From: Campylobacter concisus
GTDB lineage: Bacteria > Campylobacterota > Campylobacteria > Campylobacterales > Campylobacteraceae
Reading direction: 5' to 3'
Length of the DNA: 64,000 bases
Assembly (NCBI RefSeq): GCF_003048905.1
Contig: NZ_PIRO01000001.1
Span: 682,001 to 746,000, forward strand
Of the stretch, positions 38,180 through 47,280 are shown in pieces; within the stretch, counting starts at the first letter, position 1; the number at the start of each line of letters is the position of its first letter. The translations under genes were made by a program, and so were the position numbers. Below the pieces are notes generated by a model. That model did no database searches. It had not been told where the DNA came from and saw only the letters and a program-made list of their open reading frames with translations.

Positions 38180-38626
38180 TTATTCTAAAACATTTATGGA
38201 CGAATTTTGTTTGTAAATTTCGCCCCTTTGATGAACTATCTCAACACTACTTGGCAGCTTCGTGATGCTTAAATTTCGCATCAGCTCTAGGACTGTATTT
38301 ATATCTGAGCTTATGTATTTTAGTGTTGAGTTTGACTCATATCTTTTCTGAAAGATATCGATCGCCACAACTGTTTCATTTTTGGTTGGTAAAATTTTTT
38401 CTAATTTTGATTGATTTGAACTGAAGATTAAAAGCGTGTATTTTGGCTCTTTTGGAGTGAAAATTTCGCTTTTTTCGTAAAAAATTAGCTTCGCAAAATC
38501 AACAAATTTATATTGTGAAAAACGATAGTTACTATACGCAAATGCAGCCGCTATCATAGCTGCACCAAAAAATGAACCAAATATATAGGTAAGAGGAAGC
38601 AGACTTCCTCTTCTTTTTTCGCTCAT
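38180..38626 (-). CDS. membrane-anchored protein between trxA and trxB
   Basis: The 148-residue protein starts with a basic stretch (MSEKRRGSLLPLT) and one helix (about 12-30). A periplasmic domain of about 115 residues (EPKYTLLIFSSNQSKLEKILP) resembles a thin alpha/beta fold without a CxxC. The ATG overlaps the trxA stop by one base, and it ends nine bases before trxB. Co-transcription suggests a link to thiol redox, but no motif proves it. Confidence 0.6.
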   Translation of the reverse strand: MSEKRRGSLLPLTYIFGSFFGAAMIAAAFAYSNYRFSQYKFVDFAKLIFYEKSEIFTPKEPKYTLLIFSSNQSKLEKILPTKNETVVAIDIFQKRYESNSTLKYISSDINTVLELMRNLSITKLPSSVEIVHQRGEIYKQNSSINVLE

Positions 38627-38940
38627 TAAAGAAGCGAATTTAGTTTGTCAGTTAGGGCTTGTTTTGACTGTGCACCGACCATTTGTTCAACTAGCTCGCC
38701 ATTTTTGAAAAATAACAATGTTGGGATCGATCTAATACCAAACTCAACTGCAAGATCTTGTACTTCATCAGTATTTACCTTGCAAATTTTTGCTTTGCCG
38801 TCAAAGTCTTCAGCAAGCTCTTCGATCACTGGAGCTAGCATACGGCAAGGTCCGCACCATGGAGCCCAAAAGTCCACTAAAGCAACACCCTCTTTTGTAA
38901 CATCAAAATTTTCTTTTGTAAGCTCGATGTATTTTCCCAT
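38626..38940 (-). CDS. trxA: thioredoxin
   Basis: The 104-residue protein has FWAPWC29-G-P-C32 as its active site and the cis-proline loop IRSIPTLLFF. It is standard length, cytoplasmic and lacks a signal peptide. It is the first gene of the trxA-membrane protein-trxB operon and has its own extended -10 promoter 29-34 bases upstream. Confidence 0.97.
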   Translation of the reverse strand: MGKYIELTKENFDVTKEGVALVDFWAPWCGPCRMLAPVIEELAEDFDGKAKICKVNTDEVQDLAVEFGIRSIPTLLFFKNGELVEQMVGAQSKQALTDKLNSLL

Positions 38941-38968
38941 TTTTTCTCCTTATTTTTAAAATGTGGCA

Positions 38969-38974
38969 ATTATA
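38969..38974 (-). promoter_or_regulatory. extended -10 promoter of trxA
   Basis: The minus-strand sequence TTTGTATAATTG contains a perfect TATAAT preceded by TG, 29-34 bases before the trxA ATG, with AAGGAG between. This is the consensus form for the housekeeping sigma factor in Campylobacter. Confidence 0.55.
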
Positions 38975-39012
38975 CAAATTAAATTTAAATTTTATCTAAA
39001 TAATAAATTTTA

Positions 39013-39354
39013 TTATAAACTAATATTTTCTATCAGTTCTAAATTTTTATTTTTTATGACAAGTAAATCGACTTGAAAATCTCTATTTGGCTCATTTTTC
39101 ATCATATAAAAATTTATAGTTTTTAAGATTTTTATATATTTTGTCTTATTTAGTCGGTATTCTACTTCATATTCTCCGCTAGTTGCTTTTACCTCTATAA
39201 AATGCAAAATTTTATCACTACTTAGTGCAATAATGTCTATCTCGCCAAATTTAGAGTGAAAATTTCTTTCTAAAATGACAAAACCGAGCTTTTGTAAAAA
39301 TTCGCATGCCATATCTTCTGAGCTTTTACCGAAGAGATACTCTTTTAGTCCCAA
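39013..39354 (-). CDS. YraN/UPF0102 family protein
   Basis: The 113-residue protein has the YraN core (GKSSEDMACEFLQKLGFVILERNF, then FGEIDIIALSSDKILHFIEVKAT). It carries the D...E-x-K residues of the PD-(D/E)XK nuclease superfamily, which is why members are suspected nucleases or resolvases. Activity is unproven. It follows hom directly (one base gap). Confidence 0.85.
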   Translation of the reverse strand: MGLKEYLFGKSSEDMACEFLQKLGFVILERNFHSKFGEIDIIALSSDKILHFIEVKATSGEYEVEYRLNKTKYIKILKTINFYMMKNEPNRDFQVDLLVIKNKNLELIENISL

Positions 39355-39355
39355 G

Positions 39356-40618
39356 CTACTCCTCGATCCTCATCATAAATGGCTCTTCTTTTATATACTC
39401 TTGCTCTTTTAAAATTTCAATTGTCCTTCTTACATCAGCCTCAAGACTCGTATGTGTCGTAAAAAACAATACAGCAAATTCGCTCTCATCTTTTGGTTTT
39501 TGAAGTATGCTATCGATCGATAAGTTATTTTCGCTCATCAAATTTGTAATCTTTGCTAGCACACCCATTTTATCTTCGACTTTTAACCTAAAGTAGTACT
39601 TCGTCTTTATCCTGTCGCGGTCAAGTAGCTCAAGCGTATTTAATTCAAACGGTACTTTATATCCAAGCATCGGCGATTTGCTATCTCTTGCGATGTCGAT
39701 GAGATTGCTGATCACCGCGCTTGCCGTTGCATCGCCACCAGCTCCAGGCCCATAGTACATCGTCTCGCCAACAACCTCACCAACGACACTGATCGCATTT
39801 GTCACACCACTTGCTTTTGCTATCATTTTATTTTGTGGCACAAGTGCTGGATGTACGCGTAGCTCGATTTTACCCTCACTTTTTTTAGCAATGGCCAGAA
39901 GTTTTATTGAGTATTCGAAATCTTTTGCAAAAAATATATCTTCAGGTGTAATACCTTGTATTCCTTCGATCAAAATATCCTCTGGATCGCCGTGCACACC
40001 GTATGCAATGCTTGCTAGGATTAGCAGCTTATGAGCCGTATCAAAGCCTCCCACATCAAAAGTAGGATCAGCCTCAGCGTATCCAAGCTCTTGAGCCTTT
40101 TTAAGAGCGTCTTTAAAATTTGAACCCTCATCCATCATCGAGGTTAGGATAAAGTTACTAGTTCCGTTTAGTATGCCATTTATACTAACGATATGGTTTG
40201 CGCTTAAGCCTTCTCTTAAGGCTCTAATGATCGGCACGCCCCCAGCCACACTTGCTTCAAAGCCAAATGGTATATTTTTGGCTAAATTTTGCAAAGCATA
40301 TCTGTGATAGGCCAGAAGTGCTTTGTTTGCGGTCACGACTGCTTTTTTTCGCTTTAAAATTTCACTCACAACCCTAAAAGGCTCTTCCACACCACCCATA
40401 AGTTCGACAAAAACATCGATATCATCGCGGTTTATAACGCTATTTATATCGTCAGTCAAAGGGATACCAGCATCTCTTTTTTTATTTAAATTTCTGACCA
40501 CTCCGATGACTGGCACTATCTCCTCGCCACTTCTTGCTGCGATTAGCTTTTTATTTTTTAGTAAAATTTTAGCAACTGACTCGCCAACGGTTCCAACGCC
40601 CAATATCGCCACATTCAT
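39356..40618 (-). CDS. hom: homoserine dehydrogenase
   Basis: The 420-residue protein has an N-terminal NAD(P) domain (AILGVGTVGESVAKILL), a catalytic domain (NGILNGTSNFILTSM and ELGYAEADPTFDVGGFD) and a C-terminal ACT domain (about 345-420) for feedback by threonine. It makes homoserine for threonine and methionine. Its ATG overlaps the upstream aminotransferase stop by four bases. Confidence 0.95.
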   Translation of the reverse strand: MNVAILGVGTVGESVAKILLKNKKLIAARSGEEIVPVIGVVRNLNKKRDAGIPLTDDINSVINRDDIDVFVELMGGVEEPFRVVSEILKRKKAVVTANKALLAYHRYALQNLAKNIPFGFEASVAGGVPIIRALREGLSANHIVSINGILNGTSNFILTSMMDEGSNFKDALKKAQELGYAEADPTFDVGGFDTAHKLLILASIAYGVHGDPEDILIEGIQGITPEDIFFAKDFEYSIKLLAIAKKSEGKIELRVHPALVPQNKMIAKASGVTNAISVVGEVVGETMYYGPGAGGDATASAVISNLIDIARDSKSPMLGYKVPFELNTLELLDRDRIKTKYYFRLKVEDKMGVLAKITNLMSENNLSIDSILQKPKDESEFAVLFFTTHTSLEADVRRTIEILKEQEYIKEEPFMMRIEE

Positions 40619-41823
40619 TCAAATTCTTTCAAATATTTTTTTATATTTCTTGCTGCTTGTCTTATTCTATTTTCATTTTCGATAAGAGCTAGACGCACAT
40701 AGTCGTTTCCGCCCTCACCAAAACCAATACCCGGACTAACTGCGACTGATGCCTTTGTAAGAAGCTGCTTTGAAAACTCAAGGCTGCCCAGATGACTAAC
40801 TTTTGGCGGTAGTTTTGCCCAGATAAACATACTAGAGCTTGGTTTTTTAAGCTCCCAACCAGCCTGAGCAAAGGCCTCTATCATCACATCTCTTCTTTTT
40901 TCATAAATTTGGCGTATCTCTTCAACGCAGCTTTGATCACCATCAAGTGCAACAGTAGCAGCCACCTGGATCGGCGTAAACATGCCGTAATCAACCCATG
41001 ATTTTATCTTTTTAAGTGCTGCGCAAAGTCTTTTATTTCCGCACATAAACCCAACTCTCCAGCCAGCCATATTGTAGCTTTTTGAAAGCGTATAGCACTC
41101 GACCGCAACGTCTTTTGCACCATCGACCTCAAAGATACTTGGCGTTTTGTAGCCATCAAATGTAAGATCAGCGTAGGCGATGTCAGATATGACGTAAAAT
41201 CTCTCTTGTTTTGCGATGCTTACAAGGCGCTCGTAAAAGCTCTTTTGCACTGTCACGGTCGTTGGATTGTGCGGGAAATTTACGACTACGTATTTTGGTT
41301 TTGGCGAACTTGCGTGTATAGTTTGGATCAAATTTTCAAAAAATTTATTCTCATCTAGCTCAAATTTATCATTATAGTGAAGTGGCATCTTTGCGACACT
41401 TCCGCCAGCAAATAAAAACGCTTGCGTGTGTATCGGATAAGCAGGGTCAGGCACGATAGCCACATCGCCTGGGTTTATCACGGCTTGAGCTAAGTGAACA
41501 AAACCCTCTTTGCTACCCATCGTGGCGACTGCTTCGGTGTCTGGATCTAAATTTACACCGTATTTTCTTTTATACCAGTTGCAAATGGCAAGACGAAGCT
41601 TGTAAATTCCAGCACTGGCTGAGTAGCCGTGAGTCTTGTCCTTTTGCGCGCTTTCGCATAGTTTATCGACAATGTGCTGTGGTGTTCTGCCCTCTGGATT
41701 GCCCATAGAAAAGTCGATGATATCCTCGCCAGCTCTTCGTGCTGCCATTTTTATTGCATTTACTTCGGCAAAAACGTAGTTTGGCAAACGCTCAATTGTA
41801 TTAAATCTTATCTCATCAAACAC
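40615..41823 (-). CDS. class I/II PLP aminotransferase (LL-DAP/aspartate type)
   Basis: The 402-residue protein has the PLP lysine in YTLSKSYNMAGWRVGF and the GSKEGFVHLAQAV and NFPHNPTTV motifs. It aligns with the aspartate/alanine aminotransferase group that lies beside hom in Campylobacter. The substrate might be aspartate, alanine or LL-diaminopimelate. The coupled hom gene argues for the aspartate family of amino acids. I leave the symbol open. Confidence 0.85.
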   Translation of the reverse strand: MFDEIRFNTIERLPNYVFAEVNAIKMAARRAGEDIIDFSMGNPEGRTPQHIVDKLCESAQKDKTHGYSASAGIYKLRLAICNWYKRKYGVNLDPDTEAVATMGSKEGFVHLAQAVINPGDVAIVPDPAYPIHTQAFLFAGGSVAKMPLHYNDKFELDENKFFENLIQTIHASSPKPKYVVVNFPHNPTTVTVQKSFYERLVSIAKQERFYVISDIAYADLTFDGYKTPSIFEVDGAKDVAVECYTLSKSYNMAGWRVGFMCGNKRLCAALKKIKSWVDYGMFTPIQVAATVALDGDQSCVEEIRQIYEKRRDVMIEAFAQAGWELKKPSSSMFIWAKLPPKVSHLGSLEFSKQLLTKASVAVSPGIGFGEGGNDYVRLALIENENRIRQAARNIKKYLKEFE

Positions 41824-41832
41824 TGCTTACTC

Positions 41833-42615
41833 CTATTTTATAAGCTTGATAATTATCTCATTTTTTATATTATTTATATCAACATTGTCGCTAATTAATG
41901 CGTATTTTGCGCCTATTGCTAAATTTATAGAAACGGCGGTTTTTGCTTGCTCCTCTTTTATAGAGTCAATCTGATTTAAATTTTTATCATAAATTCTAAC
42001 AAGTGGCATCCATCTATTTGACTCTTTTGACGCGATATCCAGACTACTTGCACCCTCAACATCAACAAAATAAGTACCACCGCTTTTTAAAAGTGGCGTC
42101 TCTTCGTCAAAATTTACCTTTGCAGCCTTAAGAATCATATTCTGAGCATCTAAAAATATCTCCAAATTCCCATCAACTCTATCAAATCCTAAAATTTTAA
42201 AACCGCTTTGACTAAGTGTTATGCTTAATAAACTTGGATCTATTCCGCCATTTTTTATGGCCGAAATTCCATAAGAAATTTGATCTCCATTTTTTAGAGA
42301 ATTTATCCTTGAGATACTTATGTTAGCATCATCTAGAGTTGAATTTATTGATTTTACAAATAATGTAGAAGGAACTTTTTGCTCGCTTATAAATTTTAAA
42401 TTCAAACTATTTGAACCAAATGAAATGCTATCGTAACTTGAGTTTTGTTTTAATCTTGATACTAGCTCATTGACATTGAGTGAGCCATTTTGGTCTAAAT
42501 TTTCTAAAGAGATTTGCACATTTTCAACATTGCTTAAAGCACTTGCACTAGTTTGTAAGCTAAAAGCATAGGCAAATACACTAAAAGCGGTGAAAATCGC
42601 TATTTTTCTTACCAA
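41833..42615 (-). CDS. exported protein of unknown function, partner of the RodZ-like gene
   Basis: The 260-residue protein has a signal peptide (MVRKIAIFTAFSVFAYAFSLQTSASA) and a beta-rich periplasmic domain. It overlaps the RodZ-like gene by seven bases, so the two are coupled. No recognised domain. Its asparagine- and serine-rich repeats (ISLENLDQNGSLNVNELVSRL) suggest two similar subdomains. Operon context hints at a cell-shape or envelope role, which is inference. Confidence 0.65.
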   Translation of the reverse strand: MVRKIAIFTAFSVFAYAFSLQTSASALSNVENVQISLENLDQNGSLNVNELVSRLKQNSSYDSISFGSNSLNLKFISEQKVPSTLFVKSINSTLDDANISISRINSLKNGDQISYGISAIKNGGIDPSLLSITLSQSGFKILGFDRVDGNLEIFLDAQNMILKAAKVNFDEETPLLKSGGTYFVDVEGASSLDIASKESNRWMPLVRIYDKNLNQIDSIKEEQAKTAVSINLAIGAKYALISDNVDINNIKNEIIIKLIK

Positions 42616-43550
42616 GATTTACCCTTATTAAGTTCCACAAACTCATCATAACTCACAAATTTCATCTCTCCATTTTCCACTAAAAATCTAGCCGGGCGAC
42701 TTGGATTGTATTTTGTCACCTTGTCGCCGATCTTTAGCTCAATGTTACCATTTCCACAAACCACAAGCTGTCTTTGATCTAAATTGATATTTATGCTTTT
42801 ACTTGTGTCGTTTGATACTTTTTGACCATTTTCAAGATTAATTATCCCTATCCAAACGCGTTGTTTTGGTGTGATGACCGCCTCATTTAGTGGCTTTGTA
42901 ATGTTTTGCTCTATCTTAGGAGCTGGCTGAGCTGCCATGCTTGGCTTTACAGCATTTTGCTCCATGTTTGCAGGACTTGTTGTCACATTTTGCTCAACTG
43001 GAGCTGAAATTTTTACGCTTGATATGTTTGCTTCTATTTTAGGGCTATTTTGAGAGATGGTGATATTTGTATCGATGATATTTTTCTTCACCTCATTTAC
43101 TATACTTGACTGCGAATAGCTCACACTTTTATTCTCATCATTTAAAAACGATAAAAAATTCTCGATATATTTGTAAGCATCAAAATGATATGCCCCACCA
43201 GCGATAATAGCTAAAATGATGAGCCAAAATAAAAATCCAGCACCGCCAGTACCGCTTTGTTTTTGTATGGTAATATCTTTTGGAGTGTAAGAAGAAATTT
43301 TTGGAGTAACTTTAGTTTTGTGACTCTCATCTGGAGTGTTTTCTTGTATAAAGGCATCGTATTCAGCGAGCAATTCGCTCAAATCAACATCATATTCACG
43401 TTGCAAAATCTTGGCATAGCCCCTAATATTTAAACGTGATAATTTTTCAAAATTTTTATCAAAAATATATTGTAAAAATGTAGGCTCAATATGCGTTTTA
43501 CGTGAAATTTCCTTTATACCTATCTCTTTTAAATTTTCAATCTCATTCAT
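42609..43550 (-). CDS. RodZ-like helix-turn-helix membrane protein
   Basis: The 313-residue protein has an N-terminal HTH_25 domain (about 1-70, IKEISRKTHIEPTFLQYIF to LNIRGYAKILQREYD) and one membrane helix (about 105-122). A disordered linker rich in glutamine and asparagine is followed by a C-terminal DUF4115-type beta domain. This is the RodZ architecture; RodZ binds MreB and helps maintain rod shape. mreB itself is 26 kb away. It overlaps the upstream methyltransferase gene by eight bases. Confidence 0.8.
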   Translation of the reverse strand: MNEIENLKEIGIKEISRKTHIEPTFLQYIFDKNFEKLSRLNIRGYAKILQREYDVDLSELLAEYDAFIQENTPDESHKTKVTPKISSYTPKDITIQKQSGTGGAGFLFWLIILAIIAGGAYHFDAYKYIENFLSFLNDENKSVSYSQSSIVNEVKKNIIDTNITISQNSPKIEANISSVKISAPVEQNVTTSPANMEQNAVKPSMAAQPAPKIEQNITKPLNEAVITPKQRVWIGIINLENGQKVSNDTSKSININLDQRQLVVCGNGNIELKIGDKVTKYNPSRPARFLVENGEMKFVSYDEFVELNKGKSW

Positions 43551-44223
43551 CTATCATCCTGTCACAAATTATTGCAAAAGCTGCACTTACATTTAAGGAG
43601 TCCCAGCCCTCTTTTAACTTTATACCAATGCACTCATCGCACTTTGCTAGAGCTTTTTGCGGTATGCCTTCGCCCTCTGAGCCCATCACCAAAGCTCTTT
43701 TACCGGCAAACTTCATCTCTTTTACGTTTTTGCCATTACTTGCTGTTGCATAAATTTTAAAGCCAAATTGCTTTAGTTCATTTAATAAACTAAGCCCATC
43801 TTCAAAAATCGCTATTGGTATCTCATAAGCAGCACCACTACTTGATCTTAAAACGCCTTGCATATTTATACTTTTTGCCACTATCACAAGACCTTCGCAG
43901 CCTAGAGCATAGGCACTTCTAGCGATAGCACCGATATTGCCAACATCGCTTATACCATAAAGAATAGCGATAAAATTTAGCTTTTTAAGCTCAGCAATGC
44001 CTGAAAATTCAAACTCACTAACATTCGCTAAAAAACCTTGATGGTTTCCACCGCGAGCTAAAGACTGTGCTTTTTGATTATCCACGCGAATAATTTTTTT
44101 GCCTGTGCCACAAATTTTAGAGAAGAGTTTTTTGTCACACTCTTTTGAGAGATATATCTCTTCTAATACCTGTGGTCGCTTGTTCAAAATATGTAAAAAT
44201 AGTTGTTTTCCGTATATTATCAT
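43543..44223 (-). CDS. rlmB: SpoU/TrmH-family RNA 2'-O-methyltransferase
   Basis: The 226-residue protein has an N-terminal substrate-binding region (to about 75) and a SPOUT domain with motif 1 ISDVGNIGAIARSAYALG, motif 2 LVMGSEGEGIP and motif 3 LNVSAAFAIICDR. It is the RlmB type, which methylates G2251 of 23S rRNA in E. coli. Within this family tRNA targets are also possible. The gene is coupled to the RodZ-like gene downstream. Confidence 0.85.
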   Translation of the reverse strand: MIIYGKQLFLHILNKRPQVLEEIYLSKECDKKLFSKICGTGKKIIRVDNQKAQSLARGGNHQGFLANVSEFEFSGIAELKKLNFIAILYGISDVGNIGAIARSAYALGCEGLVIVAKSINMQGVLRSSSGAAYEIPIAIFEDGLSLLNELKQFGFKIYATASNGKNVKEMKFAGKRALVMGSEGEGIPQKALAKCDECIGIKLKEGWDSLNVSAAFAIICDRMIDE

Positions 44224-44334
44224 GGTAACTTATGGTAGCTAAAGTCAATTAAAATTTAACTTATTTTTGTATGTAACTAGAGTAAATTTTACACTTTCGT
44301 TTCAGTGTCACTTAGTAGTTTTGCGGCCTATAAT

Positions 44335-45150
44335 TTAAGCTTTCGTAAGTTCATCATATATCTTTTTTACATCTTCTCCAGTTATTTTGTTAAGCAATTT
44401 TGCTTTTACTTTTGGAGCAAGATCGAGCGAAAGTATCTCATCTTTTGTAATATTTTGAGTGGCTGTTTTGTCACTTTTTGAGATAACAACCGCCCACTCG
44501 CCGTTTAAATTTGCTTTTTCTAAAATTTGGACTAAATTTTTAGCACTATCTTTAAACTTACTCTCAAATTTTTTCGTAGCCTCTTTTATAGCAAAAATTT
44601 CTCTCTCTGGCTCTAAATTTGCGATGCTTTGCACCAAGCTTAATATACGTTTTGGGCTTTCATAGATTACGGCTGGATAGGCTAAATTTAAAGCATTTTG
44701 TATAGCTAAAGCTCTGTCTCTACCGGTATTTGGTAAAAAGCCTAAGAAAACAAATTCTTTATCGCAAAGCCCGCTTGCGACCACGCTTAGAAGTGCGGCG
44801 TTTGCTCCGCTTAAAATTTCGTATTTGATATCATTTTTTTGAGCGTATCTTACTAGGCTAACGCCTGGATCGCTTATGCCCGGCATGCCAGCATCGCTCA
44901 TGTAGGCTACATTTCTGCTAAAAAAATCATCACTTAAATTTACAAAAAAATCATTTTCGTTGTGAGTGTGAAGTGGAATAAATTTTGATATATTTATACT
45001 TGCGTCAAAACGTTCATTTAGCAAGTTTATAAGACTTTTGCAGACTCTTGTATCTTCGCAAATAGCTATCTCGCATTCACGCAAAATTCTAATCGCACGA
45101 AGCGAGATATCTTCTAAATTTCCTATTGGAGTAGGAATAAAGTAGAGCAA
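44335..45150 (-). CDS. rsmI: 16S rRNA (cytidine-2'-O)-methyltransferase
   Basis: The 271-residue tetrapyrrole-methylase-fold protein has LYFIPTPIGNLEDISLRAIRIL, CEDTRVCKSLIN and YMSDAGMPGISDPGVSLV, the signature of RsmI. It methylates C1402 of 16S rRNA with SAM. It starts three bases after the rpmE stop, so the two are co-transcribed. Confidence 0.94.
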   Translation of the reverse strand: MLYFIPTPIGNLEDISLRAIRILRECEIAICEDTRVCKSLINLLNERFDASINISKFIPLHTHNENDFFVNLSDDFFSRNVAYMSDAGMPGISDPGVSLVRYAQKNDIKYEILSGANAALLSVVASGLCDKEFVFLGFLPNTGRDRALAIQNALNLAYPAVIYESPKRILSLVQSIANLEPEREIFAIKEATKKFESKFKDSAKNLVQILEKANLNGEWAVVISKSDKTATQNITKDEILSLDLAPKVKAKLLNKITGEDVKKIYDELTKA

Positions 45151-45153
45151 GGC

Positions 45154-45357
45154 TTATTTTTGAGCGTATTTTTTCTTAAATTTCTCAACACGGCCAGCAC
45201 TATCAACTATCTTTTCGCTGCCTGTGAAAAATGGGTGGCACTTGTCGCAAATGTCAATTCTGATCTCGCTTTTGTTTGACTTTGTTTTAAAAGTGTTTCC
45301 GCAAGCACAAGTTACAGTGCAATCTACGTATTCTGGATGGATATCTTTTTTCATCAT
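45154..45357 (-). CDS. rpmE: 50S ribosomal protein L31
   Basis: The 67-residue protein has the zinc-binding (C+) form: CACG, then [14 protein letters not shown]. It is a surface protein of the large subunit. AAAGGAAAA precedes the ATG, and a consensus -10 lies about 48-53 bases upstream. It shares a transcript with rsmI. Confidence 0.97.
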
Positions 45358-45404
45358 TTTTCCTTTATTATTTTTGGGCTAATTATCTACATTAAAAGTT
45401 GTTG

Positions 45405-45410
45405 ATTATA
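45405..45410 (-). promoter_or_regulatory. -10 box upstream of rpmE
   Basis: The minus-strand sequence TTTTTATATAATC contains a perfect TATAAT in the gap between rsmE and rpmE, with T-rich sequence upstream in the Campylobacter style. Confidence 0.55.
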
Positions 45411-45437
45411 TAAAAAGAAATCTAAAAATCAAATAAA

Positions 45438-46094
45438 TTAAGCTAGAAATTTTGCCGCTAGTGAGATAACCGCAGTCTGTGATCTTAAAATATTTTTTGT
45501 ATTTAGGCAGTAGCTATTTTTAAATTTAGCCGTCTCATCCTCACTAAATCCACCCTCTGGACCAATTATTAAAAGCTCATCATCTTTTTTATCATTTAAG
45601 CTTTTACCACCAAAATTTATAACTGAGACATTTTTATAAACGCTCATTAGCTCGTCCAAATTTTTATAAATTTCAAACTCCATTAGTGAAGTTCGTCCGC
45701 ACTGCTCGCAGGAGAGAGCATTTATGTAGTTTAGCCTTTCGATATCTATCTTAAAATTTGCCTGAGAAAATTTAGTATAGACAAAAGCTATTTTACCAAC
45801 GCCAAGTTCGTTTAAAAATGGCAATGTCTTTTCAATCGTCTTTGGATCGACGATAGCCCAAGCGATCGTAAAGTCGAATTTATGCTCGCCATTTGAGCTG
45901 GCAAAGACAAGATTTAAGCTCGCACTTCGCCTATCAATCTCATCAATTTCATAAATATACTCTTTAAAGTCTCGTAAATTTCTAACACTTATTCGCTCAC
46001 CAGCTTGCATTCTTCTAGCTTTTAGGTGCAAAAAAGCTTCATTTACTATCTTTAAGCTTTCATTACCTGCATTTTTATCATATAAAAATTTCAT
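45438..46094 (-). CDS. rsmE: 16S rRNA (uracil1498-N3)-methyltransferase
   Basis: The 218-residue SPOUT-class protein has an N-terminal PUA-like domain (ARRMQAGERISVRNL) and the knotted SAM site with LLIIGPEGGFSEDETAKF and ILRSQTAVISLAAKFLA. It methylates U1498 near the decoding centre. It abuts the membrane-protein gene upstream with no gap. Confidence 0.93.
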   Translation of the reverse strand: MKFLYDKNAGNESLKIVNEAFLHLKARRMQAGERISVRNLRDFKEYIYEIDEIDRRSASLNLVFASSNGEHKFDFTIAWAIVDPKTIEKTLPFLNELGVGKIAFVYTKFSQANFKIDIERLNYINALSCEQCGRTSLMEFEIYKNLDELMSVYKNVSVINFGGKSLNDKKDDELLIIGPEGGFSEDETAKFKNSYCLNTKNILRSQTAVISLAAKFLA

Positions 46095-46496
46095 CTAAAT
46101 CCCTGCAACTATAACTAAAACAAGATCACAAAATCCCTTAATAAGGGCAAATTTTTTAAATTTTTCTAAGTCGCCATTAGCTGCATAAATTTTTAGCCTT
46201 TTAAAACCTATGGCACTAAGTGCGATTAAAATTATTAAGATAATTAACATTTTTATAGCATTAAATTTAAACTCATATCCATAATACGCCCATAAAATAA
46301 GTCCGGTTAGCACAAGAAAACTAAGTAGCATATGATAAATCGGTAAAAAATATCTTATACGAAGCACATAGTTTTTGCTATTGCTGCTAAACTGAGTAAG
46401 TATTAAATAAAGTATATTACAGGCAACTAGCGCATAAAAAAATGTCACATGAAAAGGCAAAGTGTATGCAAAAAGAGAGGAGAGATGTTCGTTCAT
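46095..46496 (-). CDS. four-helix membrane protein
   Basis: The 133-residue protein has four helices (about 15-34, 48-69, 78-96 and 112-133) and little else. No motif is recognised. It overlaps the small lipoprotein gene upstream by four bases and abuts rsmE. As I recall, a small membrane protein lies at this place in C. jejuni too. Confidence 0.6.
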   Translation of the reverse strand: MNEHLSSLFAYTLPFHVTFFYALVACNILYLILTQFSSNSKNYVLRIRYFLPIYHMLLSFLVLTGLILWAYYGYEFKFNAIKMLIILIILIALSAIGFKRLKIYAANGDLEKFKKFALIKGFCDLVLVIVAGI

Positions 46497-46699
46497 TTCT
46501 TCTCTTTAGAAGGCTCGTTCTCTTCCACAACTGGCTCAGGTGGGAGTTGTTCATCAATTGTGACATTTGCGTCTGGTTGAGCTATAGTTACGTCACTCGG
46601 TACTGGCTCGCTAACATCGTTTTTAGCCTCATCTTTATCTCCACAACCCGCAAATAGACCAGCTATAAATAAAAAAGAAGTTATAATTTTTTTCATCAA
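46493..46699 (-). CDS. small lipoprotein
   Basis: The 68-residue protein has a lipoprotein signal (MMKKIITSFLFIAGLFAGC, lipobox FAGC) and a short acidic, proline-rich tail. It would be a lipid-anchored acidic peptide in the envelope. It overlaps both neighbours by four bases. Function unknown. Confidence 0.6.
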   Translation of the reverse strand: MMKKIITSFLFIAGLFAGCGDKDEAKNDVSEPVPSDVTIAQPDANVTIDEQLPPEPVVEENEPSKEKK

Positions 46700-47280
46700 A
46701 CGTCCTTTGGATTTTCTATTTTTAACCTATTTTTCATTTTCTCGAATAAATTTTTATCTTCCCACTCTTCTATGATAGCATCTGAAAATTTGATCTCATC
46801 TAGCTTTATCTCGCCCATTTGCGCATTTACGGTGTCCTCTTTAAAGCACTGCGCATAGCCTGTATCAGTCTCATGCACGATAATGCTATGAAGCTTCACT
46901 TCACGCTCACCGTTGTTCATCACACTAAGTTCAAGCAGTCGCTCTATCATAACAAAAAATATACGGCAAAACTGCTCTGCGCTTGGATTTAACGGGATCT
47001 CGATCCATCTTGCCGAGTGCTTTTTTAGATCATTTTTATACTCATCATTATCGCCTGAAAATATTGTCGTAGCGTGATCAAAACTATCAATGATCGTTTT
47101 TATATTTTGTTTCATTAAACCAAAATCATAAACCATGCCAGCATTATCAAGAAAATTTGAACTAAGTAAAATTTCAGCCACATAGCTGTGTCCGTGGATG
47201 CTAGTCCTACAACGCTTTGAGCTACAAAATCTCACAATATGTGCATTTTCAAATCTAAAAAGCTTTCTAATAATCATCAA
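46696..47280 (-). CDS. queD: 6-carboxytetrahydropterin synthase
   Basis: The 194-residue protein is T-fold, with RFENAHIVRFCSSKRCRTSIHGHSYVAEI giving the zinc histidines and the active-site cysteine. DSFDHATTIF is the catalytic aspartate-histidine region. It turns dihydroneopterin triphosphate into carboxytetrahydropterin for queuosine. It is longer than the common 120-140 residues, with an insert and a C-terminal extension. It overlaps queE by four bases. Confidence 0.9.
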   Translation of the reverse strand: MMIIRKLFRFENAHIVRFCSSKRCRTSIHGHSYVAEILLSSNFLDNAGMVYDFGLMKQNIKTIIDSFDHATTIFSGDNDEYKNDLKKHSARWIEIPLNPSAEQFCRIFFVMIERLLELSVMNNGEREVKLHSIIVHETDTGYAQCFKEDTVNAQMGEIKLDEIKFSDAIIEEWEDKNLFEKMKNRLKIENPKDV